DNA of 64,000 nt from NCBI RefSeq assembly GCF_900221005.1, contig NZ_OBQI01000003.1:434001-498000 (forward strand). Reading direction: 5' to 3'. The notes beneath the pieces are model-generated. The model saw only the letters and a list, made by a program, of their open reading frames with translations, did no database searches and was not told where the DNA came from. Below, piece by piece: positions 1 through 8,191 of this stretch. Position 1 is the first letter of the stretch. The number at the start of each line of letters is the position of its first letter. The translations under genes were made by a program, and so were the position numbers. Source of the DNA: Blastococcus aggregatus (lineage in GTDB: Bacteria; Actinomycetota; Actinomycetes; Mycobacteriales; Geodermatophilaceae).

Positions 1-103
1 GGCCGAGGTAGCCGCCGTAGCTGCGATCGGCGGTCAGGTCGGTCCGGATGGACTGCTCGAGAGCGCGCTCGGCACGCTCGGGCTCGTCGGGAGCGTTGGC
101 CAT
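1..103 (-). CDS. Tryptophan 2,3-dioxygenase-like protein, N-terminal fragment
   Basis: The first 34 residues of a leftward gene are visible; the rest lies outside the window. The ATG is the complement of 101-103. The segment ends with SYGGYLG after an acidic N-terminus. A Tyr-Gly-x-Tyr-Leu stretch at this place is typical near the start of actinobacterial tryptophan 2,3-dioxygenases, the heme enzymes that open tryptophan to N-formylkynurenine. The match rests on about seven residues, so the name is tentative; the reading frame itself looks real, with actinobacterial codon use and an intergenic region behind it. Confidence 0.5.
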   Translation of the reverse strand, partial: MANAPDEPERAERALEQSIRTDLTADRSYGGYLG

Positions 104-290
104 GCCCGAACGCTAGCCCTCGCGGACGGCGCGCCCGCCTCCTCTGGAAGAGTGATCCGGCGTCCCGGAATGGCCGCGGCCTGCACGGGGAAACCCCATG
201 TCCGGCGAACCACGGACGTCGGGCCTCCGCGGGGGCGAGATAGCTCACACCGCCGGAGCCGCGACTCGGCGGTCGTTTCGTCCGACCATC

Positions 291-296
291 TAGGGT
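291..296 (+). promoter_or_regulatory. Possible -10 box of mqo
   Basis: TAGGGT fits the actinobacterial TAnnnT -10 pattern and lies 45 bases before the mqo start. No convincing -35 element is present. The rest of the 104-341 gap between the two divergent genes shows nothing else I can name. Confidence 0.3.
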
Positions 297-341
297 GCGG
301 CGCTCCTTGGCGCCCTCCCGCGGTAGGCCAGAGAGGCAGAC

Positions 342-1841
342 GTGACTTCGAGTCCCGGCGTTGTAGCTGACAGCGCGAACCCCGACGTGGTGCTCGTCGG
401 TGGCGGCATCATGAGCGCCACCCTCGCGGCGCTGTTCGGCATCGTCGCGCCCGACTGGTCGGTCACGGTCTTCGAGGCCGGGCCCGCGCTGGCCGGCGAG
501 AGCTCCGACGCCTGGAACAACGCCGGCACCGGTCACTCCGCGCTCTGCGAGCTGAACTACACCCCGGCGGGGCCCGACGGCCGGGTGGACGCGTCCAAGG
601 CCGTGGGGATCAACGAGCAGTTCCAGGTCTCGCGCCAGTTCTGGTCGCACCTGGTGCGCCGCGGCATGGGCACCCCCCGGGACTTCATCTCCCCCGTCCC
701 CCACGTCAGCTTCGTCACCGGCGACGAGGGCCGCCGCTACATGCGCGCCCGCTACGACGCGCTCAAGGCCCAGCCGCTGTTCGCCGAGCTGGAGCACACC
801 GAGGATCCCGCTGTCCTCGCGCAGTGGATCCCGCTCGTCATGGCCGGCCGCGACCCGGAGCAGCCCGTCGCGGCCACCCGCTCCGTCGCCGGCACCGACG
901 TCAACTTCGGGGCGCTGACCCGGATGCTGCTCGCCGACGCCGAGACCCGCGGCGTGGCCACGCACACCCACCAGCGCGTGGAGGAGATCGAGCGGGAGTC
1001 CGACGGCCGCTGGAAGGTGACCGTCGAGGACACCCGCTCCGGTGAGCCCCGCACGGTGCGCGCCCGGTTCGTGTTCGTCGGTGCCGGCGGCGGTGCGCTG
1101 CCGCTGCTGCAGAGCACCGGCATCCCCGAGATCGCGGGCTTCGGCGGGTTCCCGGTCAGCGGCATGTTCCTGCGCACCACCTCCCAGGAGCTGGTCGCCA
1201 AGCACCAGGCGAAGGTCTACGGCCAGGCGGCCGTGGGCGCTCCCCCGATGTCGGTGCCGCACCTGGACCTGCGCCTGATCGACGGCGAGTACTCGCTGCT
1301 GTTCGGCCCCTACGCGGGCTTCTCGCCCAAGTTCCTCAAGGCCGGCTCGATCTTCGACCTGCCGCTGAGCGTGCGCCCGAACAACCTCGGCTCGATGCTC
1401 GGCGTCGCCCGCACCGAGCTGGCGCTCACCAAGTACCTGATCAAGGAGCTCCTCCAGTCCCGCGCGGCCCGCCACCGCACGCTGCAGGGCTTCGTGCCCG
1501 AGGCCGAGGAGCACGACTGGGACATGATCACCGCCGGCCAGCGGGTCCAGGTGATCAAGCGGGACCCGTCCACGGGGAAGGGCATGCTCCAGTTCGGCAC
1601 CGAGCTGATCGTGGGCGCCGACGGCACCATCGCCGGCCTGCTGGGGGCCTCCCCCGGCGCCTCCACGGCCGTCGCGGCGATGCTGACGCTGCTCGAGCGC
1701 TGCTTCCCCGACCGGACCGACGCCTGGCGCCCGCTGATCCAGGAGGCGATCCCCTCCTACGGCCACACGCTGTCGGACGAGCCGGAGCTCCTCGCCCAGG
1801 TCCGCAAGGACACGATGGAGACCCTCGAACTCGACGGCTGA
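342..1841 (+). CDS. mqo: Malate:quinone oxidoreductase
   Basis: This membrane-associated FAD enzyme oxidises malate to oxaloacetate and passes electrons to the quinone pool, replacing or complementing NAD-dependent malate dehydrogenase in the TCA cycle. The 499-residue length matches the family. An FAD-binding Rossmann segment (VLVGGGIMSATLAALFG, about residues 18-34) is followed by the Mqo-type stretches GMGTPRDFISPVPHVSF and LFGPYAGFSPKFLKAGS. The GTG start at 342 is preceded by AGAGAGG at a proper distance. It stands alone, divergent from the partial upstream gene and followed by the cold-shock gene after about 200 bases. Confidence 0.96.
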   Translation: MTSSPGVVADSANPDVVLVGGGIMSATLAALFGIVAPDWSVTVFEAGPALAGESSDAWNNAGTGHSALCELNYTPAGPDGRVDASKAVGINEQFQVSRQFWSHLVRRGMGTPRDFISPVPHVSFVTGDEGRRYMRARYDALKAQPLFAELEHTEDPAVLAQWIPLVMAGRDPEQPVAATRSVAGTDVNFGALTRMLLADAETRGVATHTHQRVEEIERESDGRWKVTVEDTRSGEPRTVRARFVFVGAGGGALPLLQSTGIPEIAGFGGFPVSGMFLRTTSQELVAKHQAKVYGQAAVGAPPMSVPHLDLRLIDGEYSLLFGPYAGFSPKFLKAGSIFDLPLSVRPNNLGSMLGVARTELALTKYLIKELLQSRAARHRTLQGFVPEAEEHDWDMITAGQRVQVIKRDPSTGKGMLQFGTELIVGADGTIAGLLGASPGASTAVAAMLTLLERCFPDRTDAWRPLIQEAIPSYGHTLSDEPELLAQVRKDTMETLELDG

Positions 1842-2041
1842 CCGGCCGTCCGGGGATGGGGCTACCGCCCCGGGGGGAATGCAGGGTAGGGTTCTGCTCG
1901 GTCGCTGTTGTACCTCTGCTCGTTCTCGAACGTCCGCAGTCGTCTCTGCCCTGACGTTCCTCTCGGTCCTGCCGGTCGGTGCGGCGGCCCCGGATCAGCG
2001 AGTGCCGATCCGGTCACCCCCAGCACGGAAGAAGTAACGAC

Positions 2042-2245
2042 ATGGCTCAGGGCACTGTGAAGTGGTTCAACGCGGAGAAGGGCTTCGGGTTCATCGCCCA
2101 GGACGGCGGCGGCGCCGACGTCTTCTGCCACTACTCCGCCATCGTCAGCGACGGCTACCGCTCGCTCGACGAGGGCCAGCAGGTCGAGTTCGACGTCACG
2201 CAGGGCCAGAAGGGCCCGCAGGCGGAGAACGTTCGCCCCATCTGA
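2042..2245 (+). CDS. Cold-shock protein, CspA family
   Basis: A single 67-residue cold-shock domain that binds single-stranded RNA and DNA and acts as an RNA chaperone. RNP1 is KGFGFI (residues 13-18); RNP2 is VFCHY (27-31), with Cys where Val is usual. The ATG at 2042 follows GGAAGAAG. An in-frame upstream extension to 1979 has no family match and is not used. About 200 bases of non-coding DNA precede it, consistent with the long leaders of cold-shock mRNAs, though I cannot place its promoter. A strong hairpin follows. Confidence 0.95.
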   Translation: MAQGTVKWFNAEKGFGFIAQDGGGADVFCHYSAIVSDGYRSLDEGQQVEFDVTQGQKGPQAENVRPI

Positions 2246-2259
2246 TCTGAACTGATCCC

Positions 2260-2300
2260 CGACGGGGGTCACGGCGCCTCGTGCGCCGTGGCCCCCGTCG
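2260..2300 (+). terminator. Intrinsic-type terminator hairpin after the cold-shock gene
   Basis: Arms 2260-2277 and 2283-2300 pair over 18 bp with one wobble around the 5-base loop CTCGT. There is no T-tract, as usual at this GC content. It sits between the convergent cold-shock and flavodoxin genes and could stop both. Confidence 0.88.
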
Positions 2301-2340
2301 GCGTTTCCGGGGTCAGCAAGCCCGGGGTCGGGAACGCCGG

Positions 2341-2781
2341 CTACAGGCTCACCGCCACGGTCGCGGCCAGCTCCCGGACGGCGTCCAGGTCGGCCGGTGA
2401 CCCGGCCCCCGTGAGGCTCAGCGGCGCGGCCACCTGCTTCCAGCGCAGCGCCCCCGTGATCCGGGCGATGCTGGCCAGCGCACCGGCGGTGTCGTCGTTG
2501 CCGTGCACGTAGACCCCGTACGGCAGCCCTCCCGTGGCGTCCAGGCACGGGTAGTAGACGGTGTCGAAGAAGTGCTTGAGCGCGCCGGACATGTAGCCGA
2601 TGTTGGCCGGCGTCCCGAGCAGCACGCCGTCGGCGGCCAGCACGTCGGCCGCGCCCGCCGACAGCGCCGGCCGCAGCACCAGCTCGGTGCCCTCGGCCAG
2701 CGCCACCCCCTCCTTCACCGCTTCGAGCACCGCCTGGAGCGCGGGCGAGGGCGTGTGGTGGACGACGAGCAGACGCGGCAT
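2341..2781 (-). CDS. Flavodoxin family protein
   Basis: A 146-residue protein with the flavodoxin/NADPH-dependent FMN reductase fold. The N-terminal strand with a phosphate-loop-like stretch (LLVVHHTPSPALQAVL, residues 4-19) would hold FMN phosphate. DGVLLGTPANIGYMSGALKHFFD (about 52-74) is the family segment contacting the isoalloxazine ring. It probably carries electrons or reduces quinones in the cytoplasm. It is the last gene of a leftward run, 26 bases after the anti-sigma gene, so it may be co-transcribed with the sigma/anti-sigma pair. The substrate cannot be told. Confidence 0.85.
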   Translation of the reverse strand: MPRLLVVHHTPSPALQAVLEAVKEGVALAEGTELVLRPALSAGAADVLAADGVLLGTPANIGYMSGALKHFFDTVYYPCLDATGGLPYGVYVHGNDDTAGALASIARITGALRWKQVAAPLSLTGAGSPADLDAVRELAATVAVSL

Positions 2782-2807
2782 GCGGAGATCATCCCGCGCC
2801 GCTGCCG

Positions 2808-3623
2808 TCAGCTGGGCAGCGAGCCGCGGGCGACGACGTCGGTGGGCGCCTCGGGTGCCCGCCGTCCGGGCTCCAGGCTGATCCCGTAGCCGGGGAAGTC
2901 GTCGGCCCCCTCCACCTCCAGGGTGCGCAGCTGCAACCCGTCCTGGGTGACGTCGAACGCGCCCAGCGCCTTCGGGGTGCCCTGGTCCAGGCCCCAGAGG
3001 ACGTAGGTCTCGTCGGCGCGGTCGTTGGCCGGCAGCGCGTGGCTGATCAGCTGCACGCCGTCGTCGCGGGCGAGCAGAGTGGCCATCGTCCGGCCGTCGG
3101 GCGCGGCGACCGGGACGACCATTGCCGGGCCCGGGCGCAGCAGCTCCTCTACCATGGCCGCCTCCGAAGCAGCGGCCTGCCGGGCCTCGTTCCGGTCGCC
3201 CATGAGCACGGCAGTCCAGCCCCCGAGGCCGACGACCGCGGCGACGGCGGCCGCCACCAGCACCGCCGTCCAGCGACGACGGGGCATCGGCACGGCCGCG
3301 GGCGCGGGTGAAGACGCAGGTGCGGGTGCGGGTGCGGGTGCAGTTCGCGCGGCCGGAGCTGCCGGGGCGTCCTGCGGCGTGCGGGCCACCTCGGCGCGCA
3401 GCCGCTCCCCCAGCGCCCGCGGCGGCTCGGCGGACGGCGCCGCGCCGGCCAGGGCCGCCATGACCTCGGTCGTCTGCTCGACCACCTGCCGGCAGCGCGC
3501 GCAGCCCGCCAGGTGCCGGGCGAACACCTCGGCATCCTCCGGCTCCAGGGCGTGCAGCGCCCAGCCGACCGCCAGCTCCTCGGACGCCTCGCCGTGCCCG
3601 CGGCCGGGCAGAGCGGCGCTCAT
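2808..3623 (-). CDS. Zinc-type anti-sigma factor (RskA-like), membrane bound
   Basis: A 271-residue anti-sigma factor for the sigma factor encoded just upstream. The cytoplasmic N-terminus carries the zinc anti-sigma motif HxxxCxxC (H37, C41, C44). A Pro/Ala-rich linker (about 94-112), encoded by GCGGGT-type hexanucleotide repeats at 3316-3342, leads to one transmembrane helix (118-141). The extracytoplasmic part resembles the RskA C-terminal domain. The start codon overlaps the sigma stop as ATGA, so translation is coupled. RskA-type proteins release their sigma factor after regulated proteolysis; the signal here is unknown. Confidence 0.92.
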   Translation of the reverse strand: MSAALPGRGHGEASEELAVGWALHALEPEDAEVFARHLAGCARCRQVVEQTTEVMAALAGAAPSAEPPRALGERLRAEVARTPQDAPAAPAARTAPAPAPAPASSPAPAAVPMPRRRWTAVLVAAAVAAVVGLGGWTAVLMGDRNEARQAAASEAAMVEELLRPGPAMVVPVAAPDGRTMATLLARDDGVQLISHALPANDRADETYVLWGLDQGTPKALGAFDVTQDGLQLRTLEVEGADDFPGYGISLEPGRRAPEAPTDVVARGSLPS

Positions 3624-4264
3624 CGGATGCTCCCGTCGGTCGGCGCGGCGGTGCTGCGGCCGTCGCCGGCCGGCCCGCCGCTGCTGCCGAGGTCGACGCG
3701 CAGCTTGCGCATCCCCGCCAGCATGCGGGTCTTCACCGTGCCCAGCGGGACCCCGGTCAGGGCCGCCACCTCCCGCTGCGTGTAGCCGCCGTAGTAGGCC
3801 AGGCCCAGCGCCTCCCGTTGCGCGGGCGGCAGCTCGCCCAGGGCGGTGCGGACCTGCTGGGAGACCACCCGGTCGACGGCCTGCTCCTCGGCGTCCACGG
3901 TTGCCGTCGGTGCGCTCAGCGCCATGTCGTCCTCCGCCCGGCGGCCGCGCCGCCGGTGTCCCTCCTCGCGGCGCACCGCGTCGACCGCCTTGTGGTGCAC
4001 CATCGCCAGCAGCCAGGAGGAGACGGCGGCCCGCCGCTCGTCGAAGGCACCGGGGGTGCGCCACACCGACAGGAACACCTCCTGGACGACGTCCTCGGCG
4101 AGCCCGTCGTCCAGCAGGATGCGCCGGGCCAGCGCGAACGCCTGGCGACCGAACATCTCGTACAGCTCGTCGACGGCGCGGCGATCTCCCGCGCCGATGC
4201 GGACCAGCAGGGCCGCAGCGGCCGGGTTCTCCGGCCGACGTGCCGGTTCGTCCACGGACGCCAC
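3620..4264 (-). CDS. RNA polymerase sigma factor, ECF (SigK-like)
   Basis: About 214 residues from the GTG at 4264. Region 2 spans roughly residues 30-100 (AEDVVQEVFLSVWR and a WLLAMVHHKAVDAVRR segment) and region 4 roughly 140-190, with the helix-turn-helix TQREVAALTGVPLGTVKTRM. A longer frame reaches an ATG at 4381, but that extension is Arg/Pro rich, lacks family similarity and has no ribosome site. The start is therefore a judgement from family length. The stop overlaps the anti-sigma start, a standard coupled pair resembling SigK/RskA. Target promoters are not evident; the adjacent channel and flavodoxin genes are candidates. Confidence 0.92.
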   Translation of the reverse strand: MASVDEPARRPENPAAAALLVRIGAGDRRAVDELYEMFGRQAFALARRILLDDGLAEDVVQEVFLSVWRTPGAFDERRAAVSSWLLAMVHHKAVDAVRREEGHRRRGRRAEDDMALSAPTATVDAEEQAVDRVVSQQVRTALGELPPAQREALGLAYYGGYTQREVAALTGVPLGTVKTRMLAGMRKLRVDLGSSGGPAGDGRSTAAPTDGSIR

Positions 4265-4429
4265 GGTATCCGCCCGCACCCGAGAGGGAGCGGCAGCACC
4301 GCGGACGGCGGTCGGTCGGGTTCCGGCGAGAGGTCTCACGCGATTCCTCCCCGGGGTCGGTGGCACGCCTACGGGGAGCATTCGTACCCGGCACGCGTTC
4401 GGTTCAGCCGGCTCCCGGACCGAGGAGGG

Positions 4430-5278
4430 TCAGGCCCGCTCGGCGCTCGGCACCTCCGCGGGGGCGGGCTCCTCCGGCTGGTCCCTGAGGAACAGGTACC
4501 AGTAGGACGTGGACACGAAGACCACCGCGCCGACGAGGTTGCCGGCCCCGGCCAGCAGCCAGTTGAGCCCTGTCTCACCCCAGCCGACGTCGGGCACGCC
4601 CGCGAAGATCGCCGCCGGCAGGAAGAACATGTTGGCGACCACGTGGTCGAAGCCCATCGCCACGAAGGCCATGATCGGGAAGAAGATGGCCAGGATCTTG
4701 CCCGCGACGTCCTTGGCGGCCAGGGACATCCACACCGCCAGACAGACCAGCCAGTTGCAGCCGACCGCCCGCAGGAACGTCTGCCAGGCGGACTCCCCCA
4801 GTGCCTTGCCCTCGGCGATCCCGGACAGCCGCTCGTAGGTCAGCCCCGCGTTGCCCCCGGCTCCCGACGAGCCGATGACGCCGGTCTGCACGGCCAGGAA
4901 GTAGGCGACGAGCAGCGCGCCCAGCAGGTTGCCCAGCAGGACCAGCGAGAGGTTCTTCGCGACGTCGCCCACGCCGAGCTTGCCGCGCATCGCACCGAGC
5001 GGGACCAGGGCCATGTTGCCGGTGGCCAGGTCGGACCCGGCGATGAGCACCAGGACGAGACCGAGGGTGAAGACCGCGCCGGTGAACAGCGTCGGCAGGG
5101 TGCCCCAGGTGTCGGGATCCAGCCCGGAGGAGACGGCGATGGCCACCAGCCCGCCGAAGGCGATGTAGGCCCCGGCGAGGAAGGCGCTGACCAGCACCTT
5201 GTCCCACGTCCGGTGCGTCTTCTTCGCACCGGTCGCGGCTGCGACCCGGGCGATCTCCTGCGGTTCGCGTGTCGTCAT
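4430..5278 (-). CDS. Formate/nitrite transporter family channel (FocA/NirC-like)
   Basis: A 282-residue integral membrane protein of the FNT family, pentameric channels for formate, nitrite or related small anions. About six helices can be drawn. Family segments include AFLAGAYIAFGGLVAI (about 32-47), GSDLATGNMALVPLGAM (about 81-97) and GFDHVVANMFFLPAAIF (about 209-225). The last holds the conserved HxxxN-type pore region. It lies upstream of the sigma gene on the same strand with a 165-base gap, so co-transcription is possible but unproven. Which anion it carries cannot be read from sequence. Confidence 0.93.
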   Translation of the reverse strand: MTTREPQEIARVAAATGAKKTHRTWDKVLVSAFLAGAYIAFGGLVAIAVSSGLDPDTWGTLPTLFTGAVFTLGLVLVLIAGSDLATGNMALVPLGAMRGKLGVGDVAKNLSLVLLGNLLGALLVAYFLAVQTGVIGSSGAGGNAGLTYERLSGIAEGKALGESAWQTFLRAVGCNWLVCLAVWMSLAAKDVAGKILAIFFPIMAFVAMGFDHVVANMFFLPAAIFAGVPDVGWGETGLNWLLAGAGNLVGAVVFVSTSYWYLFLRDQPEEPAPAEVPSAERA

Positions 5279-5355
5279 GCCTGCCTCCGGGAACCTGGGT
5301 GCACCGGCTCCGGCGCTACCCCGTCCCGCGCCCGGCGATGCCGAGAAGGCGCCCG

Positions 5356-5414
5356 GGCATGGGAAGCGATACCCGCGTCGGGACGGTCAGGACGCAGGTA
5401 TCGCTTCCCATGCC
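5356..5414 (-). terminator. Long inverted repeat, probable terminator of the dioxygenase operon
   Basis: Arms 5356-5373 and 5397-5414 are perfect 18-base complements. After one mismatch the stem continues as GCGTC (5375-5379) with GACGC (5391-5395), giving about 23 paired bases around an 11-base loop. It begins 5 bases after the dioxygenase stop and lies 78 bases before the channel start. A terminator is the simplest reading. The length and perfection are above what termination needs. Confidence 0.72.
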
Positions 5415-5418
5415 TGGG

Positions 5419-6282
5419 TCACGGCTGGCGCTGGAGGACGAAGTCGTACCGCGCCTCGATCCACGGCACCTCGCTGCGGCCGCCGTCGGGGGTGGGGCCG
5501 GGCTCGCGCTCCTCGAACCGGACGACGAGCTCCTGCTTCGTCCCGAACACCACGTCGGTGTCCAGGTACTCCGCGCCCTCCTGGAACAGGTGGGTGATCA
5601 GCGGCGCGAAGCCCGGCACGGCCAGCAGGAAGTGGATGTGCGCCGGGCGGAAGTGGCTGATCGCGGTCCGCGAGATCAGCTCGCCGACCGGCCCGTCCAT
5701 CGGGATCGTGTAGCCCTTGGGCGCGATGGAGCGCACGCAGTAGGCGCCGTCCTCGCGGGTCGTGTACTTGCCGCGCAACCGCGCCTCGTCGACCTCGCCG
5801 AGCTGCGCCTCGTAGACGCCCTCGTCGTCGGCCTGCCACACGTCGAAGGTCGCACCCGCCACGGGCGCGCCCTCCAGGTCACGGACGGTCCCGTGCACGT
5901 AGAGCGGAACGCCGTCCAGCCCGTCGGACATGTCGCCGCCGTAGGGCAGCTGCGGAGAGCCCTCGATGAAGAACGGGCCCAGCACGGTGGCGGGGGTCGC
6001 GCGGGGGTCGAGCCGGTGGTTCATCTGCACGACCAGCATCGACAGCCCGAGGACGTCGGAGGCGAGGATGAACTCCTCCCGCTTCGCGGTGCTGATCTGC
6101 CCGGTGCGCGTCAGCCACTGCATTGCGGCCATCCACTCGGCCTCGGTGAGCCGCACCTCGCGGGCGAAGTCGTGCAGGTGCCGCACGAGCGCCGTCATGA
6201 CCTCGGCCAGGCGCGGGTCGCCGGCCGTCGCCCAGCGCTCGACCGCCAGGTCGGTGATGTTGTCCTCGGTGACGAGCTGCAC
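5419..6282 (-). CDS. Intradiol ring-cleavage dioxygenase (catechol/hydroxyquinol 1,2-dioxygenase type)
   Basis: A 287-residue non-heme Fe(III) enzyme that opens catechol-type rings between the hydroxyls to muconate-type products. The expected iron ligands are present: Y157 (EGVYEA), Y191 (KGYTIP), H215 and H217 (RPAHIHF). The N-terminal helical dimerisation domain and LGPFFIEGSP (about 101-110) match catechol 1,2- and hydroxyquinol 1,2-dioxygenases; I cannot choose between them. It is the last gene of a leftward set after the reductase (78-base gap). No muconate cycloisomerase or maleylacetate reductase of the usual type is next to it, so the further route is unclear. Confidence 0.93.
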   Translation of the reverse strand: MQLVTEDNITDLAVERWATAGDPRLAEVMTALVRHLHDFAREVRLTEAEWMAAMQWLTRTGQISTAKREEFILASDVLGLSMLVVQMNHRLDPRATPATVLGPFFIEGSPQLPYGGDMSDGLDGVPLYVHGTVRDLEGAPVAGATFDVWQADDEGVYEAQLGEVDEARLRGKYTTREDGAYCVRSIAPKGYTIPMDGPVGELISRTAISHFRPAHIHFLLAVPGFAPLITHLFQEGAEYLDTDVVFGTKQELVVRFEEREPGPTPDGGRSEVPWIEARYDFVLQRQP

Positions 6283-6360
6283 GGTGTCCTCCTGCTGTCC
6301 TCGCGGCCGCGTCCCGGTCGCTCCGTCGCACCCCGCGACTGCCGCGGGGGTCCTGCCGTC

Positions 6361-7332
6361 CTACGGGGTGAGCACCAGCCGGACGCCCGGGTCGCCCGTG
6401 GCCTGACGTCGCCAGGCGGCGGCGACGTCGGCCAGCGGCACCGGCTCGTGCGCCACGGCCAGCCGCCCGGCGGCCGCGTGCCCGGCGACCGCTTCCAGCG
6501 CGTCGCGGCGCTGCACGGGGGTCAGCGCGTTGTTCGTGTAGCCCAGCACCGAGGCCGACCGCGACCGGAGGACCGCCGAGGAGAACTCGGCGGTGTCGCC
6601 GGACGCGCCGCCCAGGTTCACCAGCCGGCCTCCGTCGGAGAGCACCCGGGAGGCCGCCGTCGCCGCGACGCCGAAGACCGGGTCGACGACGACGTCCAGC
6701 CGCCCGCCCAGCGCCTCGCGGAACCGGCCGGCCAGCGCCTCGGCGTCCCCCTCGAGTGCGAGCACCTCGTCGGCGCCCGCCGCGAGCGCCCGGTCCCGCG
6801 CCCGCTCCGAGCGGGCGACCGCGACCACCCGCCCCGCACCGAGCACGCGGGCCGCCCCGACGGCGACCTGGCCGACGGCGCCGCCGGCCCCGAGCACCAG
6901 CACGTGCTCACCCGCGCGCAGGCCGGCCCGCCAGGTGAGCGACATCCACGCCGCCACCGCGGACAGCCCGAGGGCCGCGAGCGCGGCGTCCGGCACGTCG
7001 GCGTCCAGCGGCACCACGTCGTCCGGGCGGACGGCGCAGCGCTCGGCCAGGCTGCCGTCGCCCGGGGCCATCCCGGCGCTGGTGGCGAACCAGACCCGGG
7101 TGCCGGCAGCCAGCTCGGGCGAGCTCTCCACGACGCCCACGCCCTGCACCCCCGGCACGTAGGGGACGGCCGGCCGGCCGAAGTAGGAGGTACCCGAGGC
7201 GCACAGCAGGTCCAGCGGGACCAGCGGCGCCGCCGTCACCCGGACGACGGTGTCCGCGGCGCCCGGGACGGGGTCCGGGTGCTCCCCGAGCTCCGGGTGC
7301 TCCCCCGGGGTACGGACGACGGCGGCACGCAT
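6361..7332 (-). CDS. MDR-family NADPH:quinone oxidoreductase-like protein
   Basis: A 323-residue medium-chain dehydrogenase/reductase. The N-terminal GroES-like domain is followed by a Rossmann domain with LGAGGAVGQVA (about 147-157). The catalytic zinc ligands of alcohol dehydrogenases are not seen, which points to the zinc-free quinone oxidoreductase or enoyl reductase branch using NAD(P)H. It starts 10 bases after the stop of the citryl-CoA-lyase-like gene, so it belongs to the same leftward transcription unit. The substrate is probably an intermediate of that pathway. Confidence 0.85.
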   Translation of the reverse strand: MRAAVVRTPGEHPELGEHPDPVPGAADTVVRVTAAPLVPLDLLCASGTSYFGRPAVPYVPGVQGVGVVESSPELAAGTRVWFATSAGMAPGDGSLAERCAVRPDDVVPLDADVPDAALAALGLSAVAAWMSLTWRAGLRAGEHVLVLGAGGAVGQVAVGAARVLGAGRVVAVARSERARDRALAAGADEVLALEGDAEALAGRFREALGGRLDVVVDPVFGVAATAASRVLSDGGRLVNLGGASGDTAEFSSAVLRSRSASVLGYTNNALTPVQRRDALEAVAGHAAAGRLAVAHEPVPLADVAAAWRRQATGDPGVRLVLTP

Positions 7333-7342
7333 CGCGCGTCCC

Positions 7343-8191
7343 TCAGGCCTGCCCGCCGGCCGCGGGCAGCGGCGGCGCGGCGTAGGGGTCGGGGTCGACG
7401 GGTGCGTTGTTGAGGTCCACCGAGAGGAAGATGTCGTTGGCGACCGGGTGCCGCAGCTCCTCGGCCAGCTGGCCGATCAGCCCGGCGGTGCGGGCCAGCA
7501 GCGCGAAGCCGCGCAGCAGCTCCAGCGGCAGGCCGAGGTCGGCCAGCGCCGCTCCGCAGACGCCGGCGCCGTTGAGCGGCAGCCGCTTGCCGAGCACCTG
7601 CTCGTGCACCCGCCCGATGGCGGCGAACAGCGAGAGGTGCGGCCCGAAGACGCCCTCCTGGGTGGCGATCTCCATCAGCCGCGGCGTGCGCGGGTCGCCC
7701 TGCTTGTGCACGTGGTGGCCGAGCCCGGGCACGAAGCGGCCCAGCGCGCGCTGCGCGGTGACCGTCTCCAGCGCGAGGGCGTCCCAGCCGGCGTCGTCGA
7801 CGGGCAGGGCGCCGTCCACCCCGCTGAGGACGTCGTGCAGGAAGCGGCCGCAGTCCTCGGTGACGCCGAGGAAGCGCGAGCCCCCGCCGAGCAGCCCGGC
7901 CGCCAGCGCGCCCTGGATCGAGTCCGGCGCCCCGAGGTAGGTCAGCCGGGTGACGATCGCCGTCGGGGTGAAGCCGTGGTCGGCCAGCGCGGCCAGCACC
8001 GCCTCGAAGACCCGGGTCTCCCCCGGGGTGGGACGGCGCTGGGTGGCCAGCCAGAAGGACAGCTCGCCGAAGCCGACCGTGCCCATCACGTCGCGGGCGA
8101 GATCGGTGCCGAGCAGGGTGATCGACTCCAGGCTCGAGGCGCCCAGGGCCGTGGGGTACTGCGGCTTGGCGTCCTGGGGCCGCTCGCTCAT
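7343..8191 (-). CDS. Citryl-CoA lyase / citrate-synthase-like protein
   Basis: A 282-residue short member of the citrate synthase superfamily. The active-site motif GLGHHVHKQGDPR (156-168) corresponds to the G-x-GH-x-V-x-K-x-x-DPR signature carrying a catalytic His and conserved Asp/Arg. The small-domain stretch NGAGVCGAALADLGLP follows. At about 280 residues it lacks the N-terminal part of full citrate synthases (about 370-430), as do stand-alone citryl-CoA lyase-type proteins. It may cleave or form a beta-hydroxy acyl-CoA. Its ATG overlaps the CoA-transferase stop (ATGA), which suggests the transferase makes its CoA thioester substrate. Confidence 0.8.
   Translation of the reverse strand: MSERPQDAKPQYPTALGASSLESITLLGTDLARDVMGTVGFGELSFWLATQRRPTPGETRVFEAVLAALADHGFTPTAIVTRLTYLGAPDSIQGALAAGLLGGGSRFLGVTEDCGRFLHDVLSGVDGALPVDDAGWDALALETVTAQRALGRFVPGLGHHVHKQGDPRTPRLMEIATQEGVFGPHLSLFAAIGRVHEQVLGKRLPLNGAGVCGAALADLGLPLELLRGFALLARTAGLIGQLAEELRHPVANDIFLSVDLNNAPVDPDPYAAPPLPAAGGQA

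Noticed and set aside
1842-2041. cspA promoter and cold-responsive leader motifs
   Set aside because: A TAGGGT at 1887-1892 fits a -10 but no -35 or conserved cold-box could be supported; left unannotated.
3316-3342. GCGGGT-type hexanucleotide array as a regulatory repeat
   Set aside because: It lies in frame within the anti-sigma gene and encodes the Ala-Pro linker, so it is coding low complexity.
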